This document shows positions 30,238-39,457 of a stretch of 55,519 nt of DNA, piece by piece. The stretch lies in NCBI GenBank assembly GCA_902362875.1, contig CABIYF010000021.1:1-55519 (forward strand), written 5' to 3'. The stretch comes from Eubacteriaceae bacterium. Its GTDB lineage: Bacteria; Bacillota; Clostridia; Lachnospirales; Lachnospiraceae. The notes under the pieces were generated by a model. That model worked only from the letters and a program-made list of their open reading frames with translations. It was not told the origin of the DNA and made no database searches. Each line of letters opens with the position of its first letter. The first letter of the stretch is position 1. The position numbers and the translations under genes are program-made.

Positions 30238-32106
30238 TTATTTGTTGATGGCTTTTCCATTTACATATAATTTATAACCATTGAAATCAATGTTGCTGTA
30301 AGAACTGTCTTCATCATTTAATGATGTTACATAAGAATCTCCTGTTAATTTGATCTTAGAAGAAGAATCTAAAGTTAAGGAGATTTTCTTAGCACTGTTC
30401 TTGGCATTGATCGTTCCTGTATAAGTTGAAGAATTTTTAAGGTTCATAGTAAGTGTAGATAATTTATCTAAACTAATGTTACCTGTTAATGTCTGTTTGG
30501 AAGCGTTTAATTTTACAGTACCTCCATTAGATCCACTCTGTCCCCATTCGGAAGTTCCCTTTACAGAGAGAAGAGTGTTGCTTCCATAAGATAATTTTGT
30601 ATTTGTAAGGTTAATGACTGCATCTGTATTTGTTACAAAGAACATCGGTGCTTTCTTATAATAGCTGGAATTTTTGGAGATAGATAAAGTAGAATTTTTT
30701 GCTGTAAATGTTCCAGTACCAGTTGATGCATCACCAGACATAGACTGGTAGATCATGATTCCTGAATTATCTACATTATTTCTATTTCCCTGTCCACTCG
30801 CTGTTAATTTAGAATTTGTGACAGTTGCAGAGTTTTTACCTTCGATAACGACCATCTGTGAACCGCTTGCACTTCCTGTTGTATTAGAAATGGAAATCTT
30901 ACCTGTTGAATAAATGACAGGAGATCCAGTTCCTTTTGTGGATAATGTAGAGTTCTTTGCTGTTACAGTACCTTCACCACGGTCTGTTGCAAGTGTTGCA
31001 CAGGAATTTCCTGATGTAGAAACTGTTACATTATCAGCATTGATCGTTCCACCATAAGTGGCATCAAGACCTCTGGCAGATCCGCTTCCGGTTGTGGTGA
31101 TCATTGAATCACTAATATTGATCTTAGCATTTGTTCCAGTTGCAAAAACAGCATTGCTTCCTTTTGCAGAAGTTGTGATCTTAGCATTTGTTACATTTGC
31201 AGTTGATTTTGTTGTTACAAGCAATCCAGCATTGATTCCGTAGAATTCAGAATTTTCTGTATTGGAACTGTCACCAGATGCTTTATTTAATACAGCATTA
31301 TTTAAAGTGAGCGTTGCTCCATTTTTGACTAAGACAGCACTCTGGTCAGATTTTTTTGAGGTGTAACTTCCAGAGAGAGTCTTGTTGTTTTTGGAAACAG
31401 TTTTCGTTGCGGTTGCTTTCGCAGATGCACTGTCATTATCTGAGTTTGATGATCCAGAACCATTGCCAGAAGGAGCTCCGCCAGGACCACCGCCTGTTCC
31501 ATTACTATTGTTGCCAAGCTGCTGCATCTGGGCTGGAGTTGATAATTGTTTTACAACATAAGTTTCACCAAATGTTAAACCACATGTCATTAAAATAGCA
31601 GCAAGTCCGCAGACCGTGAATTTCTTCCATGATGCAAAAGCTTCTTTAAATGATCTCTTATGGAATCCAGTAAAGATCAGATATAAAATACTTAAAACCC
31701 AGAAGAATGTTTCAGCACCTAATAACACAATATATTTTGTTGCAATATTTGTGGATGGAGTTTTTGGAGCGTTCTGTTTCTGATCTGAAGATGGCTTCTC
31801 AGGTGGTGTCTGCTGGTTACTGTTGTTGGAATTATTAGAACTATTGTTACTATTTTGATTGTTTGAATTATCCCCCTTAATAATATTATTTGATGAAGAG
31901 CTGCTATTGTTGTTGCTGCTTGAATTATTATCAGAAGAATCACTGGAACTGCTGCCAGACTGATTATTTGTCTGTTGCTGCATCTGTCCGGTTGGAGCAG
32001 ATGGTGGTGTATTCTGTGATTTTATCTGATAAACTGTAAAGCCAATAGAAGCTGTCAGTAATAATGTAACGATAATTGTGAGGATGTTTTTCTTTGCTCT
32101 GTTCAT
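30238..32106 (-). CDS. Membrane-anchored Ser/Asn-rich protein with a beta-helix domain
   Basis: The 622-residue protein starts at the ATG at 32106, chosen for its AAGGAGG site. Helix 1 is at about 7-24. A low-complexity linker of Ser, Asn and Gln spans about 29-120, helix 2 about 124-148, a basic loop about 149-165, and helix 3 about 166-182. A Gly/Ser/Asn stretch follows. From about 235 to the end there are short repeats of the kind xVTNSKLTASGxG and TAKNSTLSIS, typical of a right-handed beta-helix. The basic loop predicts linker and beta-helix both outside. An adhesin-like or glycan-binding surface role is possible. I cannot name a family. Confidence 0.75.
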   Translation of the reverse strand: MNRAKKNILTIIVTLLLTASIGFTVYQIKSQNTPPSAPTGQMQQQTNNQSGSSSSDSSDNNSSSNNNSSSSSNNIIKGDNSNNQNSNNSSNNSNNSNQQTPPEKPSSDQKQNAPKTPSTNIATKYIVLLGAETFFWVLSILYLIFTGFHKRSFKEAFASWKKFTVCGLAAILMTCGLTFGETYVVKQLSTPAQMQQLGNNSNGTGGGPGGAPSGNGSGSSNSDNDSASAKATATKTVSKNNKTLSGSYTSKKSDQSAVLVKNGATLTLNNAVLNKASGDSSNTENSEFYGINAGLLVTTKSTANVTNAKITTSAKGSNAVFATGTNAKINISDSMITTTGSGSARGLDATYGGTINADNVTVSTSGNSCATLATDRGEGTVTAKNSTLSTKGTGSPVIYSTGKISISNTTGSASGSQMVVIEGKNSATVTNSKLTASGQGNRNNVDNSGIMIYQSMSGDASTGTGTFTAKNSTLSISKNSSYYKKAPMFFVTNTDAVINLTNTKLSYGSNTLLSVKGTSEWGQSGSNGGTVKLNASKQTLTGNISLDKLSTLTMNLKNSSTYTGTINAKNSAKKISLTLDSSSKIKLTGDSYVTSLNDEDSSYSNIDFNGYKLYVNGKAINK

Positions 32107-32208
32107 TTCTTTGTACCTCCTTATGTCATTTAGTATAGAAATCAAATGTGTTTAAATTATCTTCAAAGTATGAACAAAATATGAATGATTGAAAATGAAA
32201 GAAAATGA

Positions 32209-32236
32209 TTGACTTTGACTGAAATAGTGATATACT
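32209..32236 (+). promoter_or_regulatory. Promoter of the fruR-fruK pair
   Basis: TTGACT (32209-32214) and TATACT (32231-32236) with a 16 bp spacer lie 30 bases before the regulator start. A direct repeat of TTGACT overlaps the -35 region and might be part of an operator. Confidence 0.5.
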
Positions 32237-32265
32237 AAAATAGAGAGAGAAAAGAGGTGAAGAAT

Positions 32266-33012
32266 GTGTTAGCACAAGAACGTTTTGAACGGATATTAGA
32301 AATTTTAAGAGAGAAACAGTCAGTTACAGTAACAGATCTGACAAAGTGGCTTAACACCTCAGAATCAACAATAAGAAGAGATTTAACAGAATTGAACCGG
32401 CAGGGATTGCTGATCAAGGTTCATGGCGGAGCGACCGCAGTAAAGTCTGTTTTATCACGAGAAGAAGAAGTTATCACGAAAGCAAAGAAGCATCAGAGTG
32501 AGAAACGAAAGATTGGAAAGTATGCGGCATCCCTTATTAATAAAGAAGATATGGTATATCTGGATGCAGGAACGACAACAGAGATGATCATTGATTTTTT
32601 GAAGGAATATGATGTGATTTATGTAACAAATGGAATCACACATGCGAGAAAGTTAATGAATGCAGGATTTAAGGTGCATTTGATCGGTGGAGAGATCAAG
32701 GCAGTGACAGAAGCAGTTGTTGGAGAAGAAGCATTAGAGCAGCTTGATAAGTACAATTTTACCAAAGGATTTTTTGGAACGAATGGAATTGATGAAGACC
32801 GCGGGTTTACAACCCCTGATATGAAGGAAGCTGCGATCAAAAGGAAAGCAATGGAGCAATGCCAGCAAAGATATATATTAACAGATCAGAGCAAATTTGA
32901 TCAAATATCAACATTTAAGTTTGCGGATCTTAAGAAAGCAACAATTATCACAGACCATCTTAAGAATAACAAATTAAGAGAAATCACAACCATTGAGGAG
33001 GTATTTTCATGA
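32266..33012 (+). CDS. fruR: DeoR-family repressor (FruR-like)
   Basis: This 248-residue regulator has an N-terminal winged helix (SVTVTDLTKWLNTSESTIRRDLTEL) and a sugar-phosphate-sensing DeoRC domain with LDAGTTTEMI, VTNGITHARKL, LIGGEIKAVTEAVVGEEA and FFGTNGID. The GTG at 32266 fits the AGAGGTGA ribosome site and the usual MLAQERFERIL start better than the GTG nine bases earlier. It overlaps the next gene by 4 bases. Regulation by fructose 1-phosphate is inferred from its partner. Confidence 0.88.
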   Translation: MLAQERFERILEILREKQSVTVTDLTKWLNTSESTIRRDLTELNRQGLLIKVHGGATAVKSVLSREEEVITKAKKHQSEKRKIGKYAASLINKEDMVYLDAGTTTEMIIDFLKEYDVIYVTNGITHARKLMNAGFKVHLIGGEIKAVTEAVVGEEALEQLDKYNFTKGFFGTNGIDEDRGFTTPDMKEAAIKRKAMEQCQQRYILTDQSKFDQISTFKFADLKKATIITDHLKNNKLREITTIEEVFS

Positions 33013-33914
33013 TTTATACAGTAACATTTAATCCAGCAATCGACTATGTAATCAAGGTAGATAACCTGACATTAGGAGAGATCAACCGTACAACAAGAGA
33101 ATATATTTTCTGTGGAGGAAAAGGAATCAATGTATCTCATGTACTTGCGAATCTTGGAATGGAAAGCGTAGGTCTTGGATTTATTGCAGGATTTACAGGA
33201 GATGTCATTGAAAAAGGAGCAAAAGAGCTTGGATTCACACCTGATTTTATCAGAGTTCGTGAAGGAATGACACGAATCAATGTTAAGGTAAAATCAAATG
33301 AAGAAAGCGAGATCAATGGAATGGGTCCAGTGATCCACGAAGATGAATTACAGAAGATGTATGAGAAGCTTGACGAGTTACAGGATGGAGATGTTCTGAT
33401 TCTTGCAGGAAGTATTCCAGCAACTCTTCCATCTGATGTATATGAAAAGATCATGGAACGTCTTCAGGAAAAAGATATCAGAATCGTTGTTGATGCGACA
33501 AAAGATCTCTTATTAAATGTATTAAAATATCATCCATTCCTGATCAAACCAAACAATCACGAACTGGGAGAGATGTTTGGTGTTGTATTAAAGACAAATG
33601 ATGAGATTGTAGAATACGCAAAGAAACTTCAGGAAAAGGGAGCAAGAAACGTATTAGTTTCCATGGCAGGAGACGGAGCAATCCTTATTACAGAGGCAGG
33701 AGATGTTCATGTAACACCTTGTCCAAAGGGTGAAGTGAAGAACTCTGTAGGAGCTGGAGATTCTATGGTTGCAGGATTTGTAACAGGATATTTAAGAAGC
33801 AACGGAGACTACAACGAAGCACTGAAGATGGGAACTGCTGCAGGAAGTGCAACAGCATTTTCAGAAGATGTAGCCACTGGTGAAAAAATTATGAGTCTTT
33901 ACGAAACTTTATAA
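33009..33914 (+). CDS. fruK: 1-phosphofructokinase (PfkB family)
   Basis: FruK (301 residues) phosphorylates fructose 1-phosphate to the 1,6-bisphosphate. The PfkB signatures are CGGKGINVSHVLANLG near residue 36 and NSVGAGDSMVAGFVTGY near 248, with catalytic Asp in GAGDS. The close relative tagatose-6-phosphate kinase cannot be fully excluded, but the DeoR-type partner favours fructose. The PTS permease normally third in this operon is not next to it. Confidence 0.88.
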   Translation: MIYTVTFNPAIDYVIKVDNLTLGEINRTTREYIFCGGKGINVSHVLANLGMESVGLGFIAGFTGDVIEKGAKELGFTPDFIRVREGMTRINVKVKSNEESEINGMGPVIHEDELQKMYEKLDELQDGDVLILAGSIPATLPSDVYEKIMERLQEKDIRIVVDATKDLLLNVLKYHPFLIKPNNHELGEMFGVVLKTNDEIVEYAKKLQEKGARNVLVSMAGDGAILITEAGDVHVTPCPKGEVKNSVGAGDSMVAGFVTGYLRSNGDYNEALKMGTAAGSATAFSEDVATGEKIMSLYETL

Positions 33915-33950
33915 ATAAAAAACGATACAAATGTGAATAAATTGTGATAA

Positions 33951-33981
33951 AATGAACCTAAGAAATTAGGTTCATTTTTTT
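33951..33981 (+). terminator. Terminator after fruK
   Basis: An 11 bp stem (33951-33961 with 33966-33976) has a GAAA tetraloop and is followed by a run of T. It separates fruK from the cyclo-ligase gene. Confidence 0.85.
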
Positions 33982-34015
33982 GTACTTAAATATTATTGAT
34001 CATCTGGAGGATATC

Positions 34016-34555
34016 ATGACAAAAAAAGAAGCAAGACAGCAGATAAAAGATAAGATCAAACAGCTGGACAAACAATACATCAAAGAAGCAGATCAGGCAA
34101 TCTTTGAACAGATCAAGGATTTGAAAGAATATAAGGAAGCGGAAACTATTTTTTGTTATGCCAGCATGGAAAATGAAGTAGATACATGGCCATTGATCGC
34201 ACTTACACTGGAACAGGGAAAGACAGTAGGTGTTCCATTATGTATCGGAAAAGGGATCATGGAAATAAGACAGATTCAAACACTGGCTGATTTTGAAAAA
34301 GGTGCATATGGGATTATGGAACCTTCAAAGCAGTGTAAAGTCTTACCAAAAGAACAGATTGATATGGCAGTGATTCCATGCGTAGGAGCTGACAGAGAAG
34401 GTCACAGACTGGGGCATGGTGCCGGATTTTATGATCGTTTTCTTCAGGGAACACAGTTTCCAAAGATCATGATATGTTACAGAGAACTGTTATTGGATAA
34501 AGTTCCGACAGAAGAACATGATATTTTGATGGATCGGGTTATTTATGATAGATAA
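34016..34555 (+). CDS. 5-formyltetrahydrofolate cyclo-ligase
   Basis: This 179-residue enzyme converts 5-formyl-THF to 5,10-methenyl-THF using ATP. Visible motifs are the N-terminal KKEARQQIKDKIKQL, FCYASMENEVDTWPLI, and the ATP site GHRLGHGAGFYDRFL near 142-156. The ATG at 34016 is used because GGAGG lies 7 bases upstream. No terminator is seen between it and the secreted-protein array 40 bp downstream, so they might share a transcript. Confidence 0.93.
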   Translation: MTKKEARQQIKDKIKQLDKQYIKEADQAIFEQIKDLKEYKEAETIFCYASMENEVDTWPLIALTLEQGKTVGVPLCIGKGIMEIRQIQTLADFEKGAYGIMEPSKQCKVLPKEQIDMAVIPCVGADREGHRLGHGAGFYDRFLQGTQFPKIMICYRELLLDKVPTEEHDILMDRVIYDR

Positions 34556-34594
34556 GAACGATAAGGTAATATGATAGATATAGGAGGGAACAGC

Positions 34595-35746
34595 ATGAGC
34601 AGAATATTAAAGAAAACAGCAGCAATGATGATGGCAGCAGCAATTGGAGTATCCATGAATTGTCAGGGTGCAGCGGTTTACGCAGGAACAAATAATAATA
34701 TAACAAAGCAGACACGTTATGCTGAACCAGAGGAGTGGAATCGTACAGAAATCAAGGCATATCAGTTCGATTCTACAGACAAGTTTGAAGACTATCTGTT
34801 AACAGGTGGAGCTCATTTATATAATAAGAATTTTAAGCAGAGTGATCATATGGTAAAGATCACAGTGGTGGATTCAGGATATTTTGCTGTATCAGCAGAC
34901 ACAGATGGAGACGGCTCACAGAAGGTGAAGTTATATGATTCCACAAAGAAGAAAGTTCTGGCACAGACAACATCCGATGGAGATCTGGAATATGGAAGAC
35001 TTGCAAAAGCAGGAGAAGTATTTTATGTCCAGATGCCATCTAAGATTGATAAGACGATTATTACAGCAGGCGTGATCAAAGATGGATTTGGATCAATGAA
35101 GGCATCCGATACCTATTATGAATCTGGAACAGGCGCAGTGACATATCATCCATTTTCCATATCAAAAAGATCTGCGGTAGAATTTAATATTTCTGCTATC
35201 AACAGAAAAGGCGGAGAAACATATGCATATATCGAGAAAAAAGAAAAAGGTGCATGGAGGAGACTTGATAATACAGTAAAGATCGATCCAGCATCTTATG
35301 ATGACGATTTTATTCATGGACTGCAAAAAGGAGAATACAGACTGCTGATCAAAGCACCAAAGACACAATTGAATGTGGTTTCATTTACAAAGAGTTCTAA
35401 GTCAAAGAATGTCGCATATAAGAAATCAAAAGCAAAAAATATTTCTTTAAATAAAGAGATTTCTAATATTTATACAACAGGTGAAAAAGCAGAGAGATGG
35501 TATAAGGTAAAAGTAACATCCAGTAAGAAGAAAAGAAGACTGGAGTTTGGGGAAGATACAGTTTCAGGCGGATATAAATTCACGATTTATAAAGCAGGAA
35601 GCAAAAAGGTATTTAAAACAATTAAGGTGACACAGGAAGCAAGTGGAAAAATGGTAACGCTGCCTAAGAAAAAAGGCACATACTATTTTAAGATTTCAAA
35701 ACTTACGAAGAAGACAAATGGGGTTTATGAAATCGGATATTATTAA
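34595..35746 (+). CDS. Secreted array protein 1 (unknown family)
   Basis: The 383-residue protein has a Sec signal peptide (KKTAAMMMAAAIGVSMN, likely cleavage near 32). It is the first of four tandem paralogues. Family landmarks are EPEEWNRTE near 44, a YLLTGGAHLYN motif near 67, TYHPFSISKRS near 188, GLQKGEYRLLIK near 242, NVAYKKSKAKN, RWYKVKVTSSKK, and the ending KKKGTYYFKISKLTKKTNGVYEI. The alternation of strands suggests three small beta-sandwich units resembling pre-peptidase C-terminal (PPC) domains. It is very lysine-rich. No catalytic motif is evident. The second ATG of the reading frame is chosen for its GGAGGG site. Confidence 0.8.
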   Translation: MSRILKKTAAMMMAAAIGVSMNCQGAAVYAGTNNNITKQTRYAEPEEWNRTEIKAYQFDSTDKFEDYLLTGGAHLYNKNFKQSDHMVKITVVDSGYFAVSADTDGDGSQKVKLYDSTKKKVLAQTTSDGDLEYGRLAKAGEVFYVQMPSKIDKTIITAGVIKDGFGSMKASDTYYESGTGAVTYHPFSISKRSAVEFNISAINRKGGETYAYIEKKEKGAWRRLDNTVKIDPASYDDDFIHGLQKGEYRLLIKAPKTQLNVVSFTKSSKSKNVAYKKSKAKNISLNKEISNIYTTGEKAERWYKVKVTSSKKKRRLEFGEDTVSGGYKFTIYKAGSKKVFKTIKVTQEASGKMVTLPKKKGTYYFKISKLTKKTNGVYEIGYY

Positions 35747-35779
35747 AATTACATAGGTAGGAAGTAAGGAGGAATTTTT

Positions 35780-36931
35780 ATGATCAGAAGGGTAATCAAA
35801 AAGGCAGGAGCAGTTTTGCTGGCAGCAGGTTTGAGCATTGGAATGTTGAGTCCATCAGTTTCGGCAGCAGTTAAGATCAACAAAACAGTGCCAATGAAAG
35901 CTGCAAAAAATGTTGAGCCAGAAGAATGGAACAGGGAAGAACTGACAGCGTATCAGTTTGATACTGAAGATGATTTTCTGAAGTACATGGCTAGTGGAGG
36001 ATTGCATTTATATAATAAAAATTATAAAGCAAAAGACCATTGGGTAAAAATTAAAGTTGCAGATCCAGGACTTTTTGCAATTGATGTTATGGGGGATAGT
36101 AAAGCAAAAATACCATTGTATGATGCAACGAAGCAAAAAGTTTTGATAAAAGACCTGAATGGGAATGGAGATGGTGATGAATATTCATCTGTTGTAAAAG
36201 CGGGAGATGAATTTTATGTAAAATTACCAACCAAGATTGGGAAAATTATTATTTTAACAGGAGTCATGAAAACAGAATTTGGTTCAATGGCGAATGATAA
36301 AAGCTACTATGAAGTTGGAAAAGGAACAACAACATATCATCCATTTTCAATATCAAAGCGTTCAAGCGTATATATAGATATTTCGCCAGCAGGAAAGAAA
36401 GTTGAAAAAGTTGGAGCTTATGTTGAAAAAAATGTCAATGGAACATGGCAGAGAGTTGGATATAGTGCATATATTAAACCATCAGAATTTGGAACAGCAC
36501 TTGGGTATGGATTACAGCCGGGAAAATATCGTATGGCATTAAAGAATCCAAAAGACAATATAATAAATGTTGAATATAAGAGAAAGACAACAAACAAAAA
36601 TGTAGCCTATAAGAAATCAAAAGCAATCAATGTGAAATCTAATTTGCTAAATGTATACACGACTGAAGAACATACAGCAAGATGGTATAAAGTTTCAGTT
36701 TCTTCTACAAAGAAGAGAACAGGAGTACTCTTGTCAAAATATTCTGTTGGCGGCGGCTTCCAGTTTAAGGTTTATCAAAAAGGAAAAGTCATCAAAACAG
36801 TTAAAGTTAAGAAAGATGATGATGAAAAATATGTAACACTTCCAAAGAAAAAAGGAACATATTATATTAAAGTTTCTAAGCTTACGGATAAAACAACAGG
36901 AGTGTATGAACTAGAAACATATAGGGATTAA
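35780..36931 (+). CDS. Secreted array protein 2 (unknown family)
   Basis: This protein is also 383 residues, with a signal peptide ending near VSA at residue 29. It shares all landmarks of protein 1: EPEEWNREELTAYQFD, YMASGGLHLYNKNY, TYHPFSISKRS, GLQPGKYRMALK, NVAYKKSKA, YTTEEHTARWYKVSV, GGGFQFKVYQKG and KKKGTYYIKVSKLTDKTTGVYEL. It starts 33 bp after protein 1 with AAGGAGG. An Asp-rich segment NGNGDGDEYS near 133 could bind calcium but is not conserved in the others. Its codons look more A/T-rich than those of proteins 1 and 4. Function unknown. Confidence 0.8.
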   Translation: MIRRVIKKAGAVLLAAGLSIGMLSPSVSAAVKINKTVPMKAAKNVEPEEWNREELTAYQFDTEDDFLKYMASGGLHLYNKNYKAKDHWVKIKVADPGLFAIDVMGDSKAKIPLYDATKQKVLIKDLNGNGDGDEYSSVVKAGDEFYVKLPTKIGKIIILTGVMKTEFGSMANDKSYYEVGKGTTTYHPFSISKRSSVYIDISPAGKKVEKVGAYVEKNVNGTWQRVGYSAYIKPSEFGTALGYGLQPGKYRMALKNPKDNIINVEYKRKTTNKNVAYKKSKAINVKSNLLNVYTTEEHTARWYKVSVSSTKKRTGVLLSKYSVGGGFQFKVYQKGKVIKTVKVKKDDDEKYVTLPKKKGTYYIKVSKLTDKTTGVYELETYRD

Positions 36932-36947
36932 CGAAGGGAGGCTGTAT

Positions 36948-38135
36948 ATGGTAAAACAAACAATAAAGAAGTTTGCAGCAGTTTTACTAACAGCAGGTAT
37001 TTGTGCAGGATTATTTGCAGCACCAGTGTTTGCGGCAGAGAAAACGACTGTTATTACAAATGCGAAAGATGCTAAAAAATCTGCAAGGTATATAGAACCA
37101 GAAGAATGGAATCAAAAAGAACTGTTTGCTTATTTATTTGATAATGGACAAGAAATAACAAATTATATTTTGACGGGTGGTATTCATTATTATAATCAAA
37201 ATTATAAAGAAAAAGATCACTGGGTAAAGGTAACATTAACAGATTCTGGTTTATTCTACGCTATAACATTATCTGACGATGGAAAAATAAAAATTTACGA
37301 TCAAACAAAGAAAAAACTGTTGAGAACACTTATTGCCGATTAGAATACAGAGTATATGCAAAAAGCGAATGCGGGAGATGTGTTCTATATCAAATTACCA
37401 GACAAGATTGACGAACAAGAGATTGGCGTAGCAGTATTGAAAGATGGTTTTGGCACAGTGAAATCAGGAAACAGCTATGCGGAAACAGCAACAGGACAGA
37501 CGATATATCATCCATTTTCACTTACAAAGCGTTCTGTTTCACAGATTTTGCTTAAAATTATGTACAAAGATAAGGGAAGTGTAACAGCACAAGTACAAAA
37601 GTATGTGAAAGGAAATTGGGTAGATATAGGATACAAAAAATCAATCAAACCGAACGCAGAAGACTATGTTGATGCAGACAAGGATATAGTCAATGGTCTT
37701 CAGCCAGGAAAATATCGTGTCGCGCTGAAAGCACAAAAAGGACAGGTCTATGCTTTTATGTATGGTACGAGTAAAGTAAACAAGAATGTAGCCTATACAA
37801 GATCCAAAGCCAAGAAGATTAAAAAAGATTCCTATGTACAAAACATTTATACACAAGGAGAAACGGCATCAAGATGGTATAAATTTACACGTAAAGCTTC
37901 AGATAAGGTGAATGTTCTCAATATTACAAAGGCAACAAATGGCGGAGGTTTTAAATTTACCATTTATAAAAAAGGAAAGAAGAAACCAATCAAAACGATA
38001 AAGGTAAAAACAAATGCAAGTCCAGGAGTAGTACAACTTCCAAAAGGTAAAGGAACCTATTACGTTAAAGTAAACAAGCTTACAAAGAAAACGAATGGAA
38101 ATTACATGATCATGGATTTCAATTCATTTAATTAA
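36948..38135 (+). pseudogene. Secreted array protein 3, interrupted by an amber codon
   Basis: The third paralogue reads as two open segments (36948-37340 and 37344-38135) in the same frame, separated only by a TAG at 37341-37343. Joined, it would be 395 codons, including the signal peptide, EPEEWNQKELFAYLFD, YILTGGIHYYNQNY, TIYHPFSLTKRS, GLQPGKYRVALK, NVAYTRSKAKK, SRWYKF and KGKGTYYVKVNKLTKKTNGNYM. The stop falls where relatives have a variable loop before AGxxFYVxxP. An ATG at 37356 has no clear ribosome site, so the second half is probably not made, or is made without export. A recent nonsense mutation, a sequencing error or read-through are the options. Confidence 0.8.
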
Positions 38136-38148
38136 GGAGGGAAACAGG

Positions 38149-39315
38149 ATGAAAAAAACAAGATGTAAATTATTAAGTATTTTAATGGCGGCAACGATAT
38201 CAGCAACGATGCTGCTTCCACAGGCAAAGGTATCAGCATCCGAGGATGCAGTAGCAAAAGTACAGCAGGCTTATTTTCCACAGAAAGTAACCATGAAAAA
38301 AGCTGCAAAGAAAACAGAACCTGCAGAGTGGAACCGAACAGATGTCAAAGTTTATAAATTTGGAAATGCCGAAGATGCATTATATTATATGCTGACTGGT
38401 GGAATCAAATATTATAACAGCACTTATTTTAAAAATCCCGAAAAGATTAAGATCACACCAGTAGAATCAGGCTCTTTATTCTTAGTGATCGCAGGAGACA
38501 CAGGACAGGCAGGTGCTATTTATGATTCAAATAAAAAACTGATCAAGAAAGTATCATCAACCTATGTAAAAGCACAGGTAAATGCAGGTGAAACATATTA
38601 TGTAGAGTTCCCAAGAAACTGTAAAGAAGGATTACTTACAGCCTATGTATTAGAAAATGAATGCAAAGGATTAGTAAAAGATGATCTGAATATGCAGAAA
38701 GGGGAAGGAAAAGAAACCTACCATACATTTAAGCTGACAAAGAGGGCATATGCAAGTTTCCTTGTTGCCTCATTAGTAAAAGATGGTGGAAAAACAAGTT
38801 ATAAGATCCAGAAAAGCGAAAAAGGAAAATGGGTTACCATCGGAAGAACAAAAACATTTAATGCAATGAGTCAAAAAGAAAGCGATATAACGGCAGGTTA
38901 TGGTCTTGCAAAGGGAACTTACCGACTAGTATTAAATGCTTCCAAAGAACAGTTAAATACAGCGGTTTATGAGAGAGATTATTATAACAAGAAAGTAGCA
39001 TATAAGAAATCCAAAGCAAAGAAATTAAATGCAACGGAAGTTTATACAACAAATGAAAGAGCAGCACGTTGGTATAAAACAACGGTGACTTCCACAAAGA
39101 AACAGAAGAAACTGAAGATCACAACAGCAGCAGATCAGGGTGGATTTAAATTTACAATCTATCAGAGTGGTAAGAAAAAACCAATCAAGACAGTAAAGAC
39201 TTCTGTGAAACATTTGAATAAAACCGTGAAACTTCCAAAGAGAAAAGGAACTTATTATGTTAAGGTAAGCAAGGTTACAAAGAAGACAAACGGTTACTAC
39301 GAGATCAAAAAATAA
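38149..39315 (+). CDS. Secreted array protein 4 (unknown family)
   Basis: This 388-residue protein has a signal peptide ending near VSA at residue 30. The landmarks are kept but more diverged: EPAEWNRTDVKVYKF, YMLTGGIKYYN, TYHTFKLTKRA, GLAKGTYRLVLNA, KVAYKKSKAKK, ERAARWYKTTVTSTKK, GGFKFTIYQSGKKKPIKTVK and KGTYYVKVSKVTKKTNGYYEI. It starts 13 bp after gene 3 with AAGGAGGG and ends the array before a strong terminator. The lysine-rich tail may favour binding to anionic wall polymers. No known domain is recognised with certainty. Confidence 0.8.
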   Translation: MKKTRCKLLSILMAATISATMLLPQAKVSASEDAVAKVQQAYFPQKVTMKKAAKKTEPAEWNRTDVKVYKFGNAEDALYYMLTGGIKYYNSTYFKNPEKIKITPVESGSLFLVIAGDTGQAGAIYDSNKKLIKKVSSTYVKAQVNAGETYYVEFPRNCKEGLLTAYVLENECKGLVKDDLNMQKGEGKETYHTFKLTKRAYASFLVASLVKDGGKTSYKIQKSEKGKWVTIGRTKTFNAMSQKESDITAGYGLAKGTYRLVLNASKEQLNTAVYERDYYNKKVAYKKSKAKKLNATEVYTTNERAARWYKTTVTSTKKQKKLKITTAADQGGFKFTIYQSGKKKPIKTVKTSVKHLNKTVKLPKRKGTYYVKVSKVTKKTNGYYEIKK

Positions 39316-39333
39316 AATAAAAATCTAACATCA

Positions 39334-39372
39334 AAAAGGAATTGCCTGACTGCAGGGCAGTTCCTTTTTTTG
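39334..39372 (+). terminator. Terminator after the secreted array
   Basis: An 11 bp stem, AAGGAATTGCC with GGCAGTTCCTT (one G-U pair), is followed by a run of T. It separates the array from the flavin operon. Confidence 0.88.
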
Positions 39373-39457
39373 ACACAAATAAGTCCTAAAAAATTTTAAT
39401 ATCTTCTATATAATGGCAAACACTGCACTTAGTGATAAAAAATCTCAATAATATCGC

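Noticed and set aside
31790..32000. Ser/Asn codon stretch in the beta-helix protein as a phase-variable simple-sequence repeat
   Set aside because: The amino acids repeat but the codons are mixed and no long exact mono-, di- or trinucleotide run is present that would favour slippage.
37341..37343. Amber codon read as pyrrolysine or programmed recoding
   Set aside because: No pyl genes or recoding hairpin were visible near the codon, and the paralogues have no conserved residue there. Simple nonsense mutation or base error is more likely.
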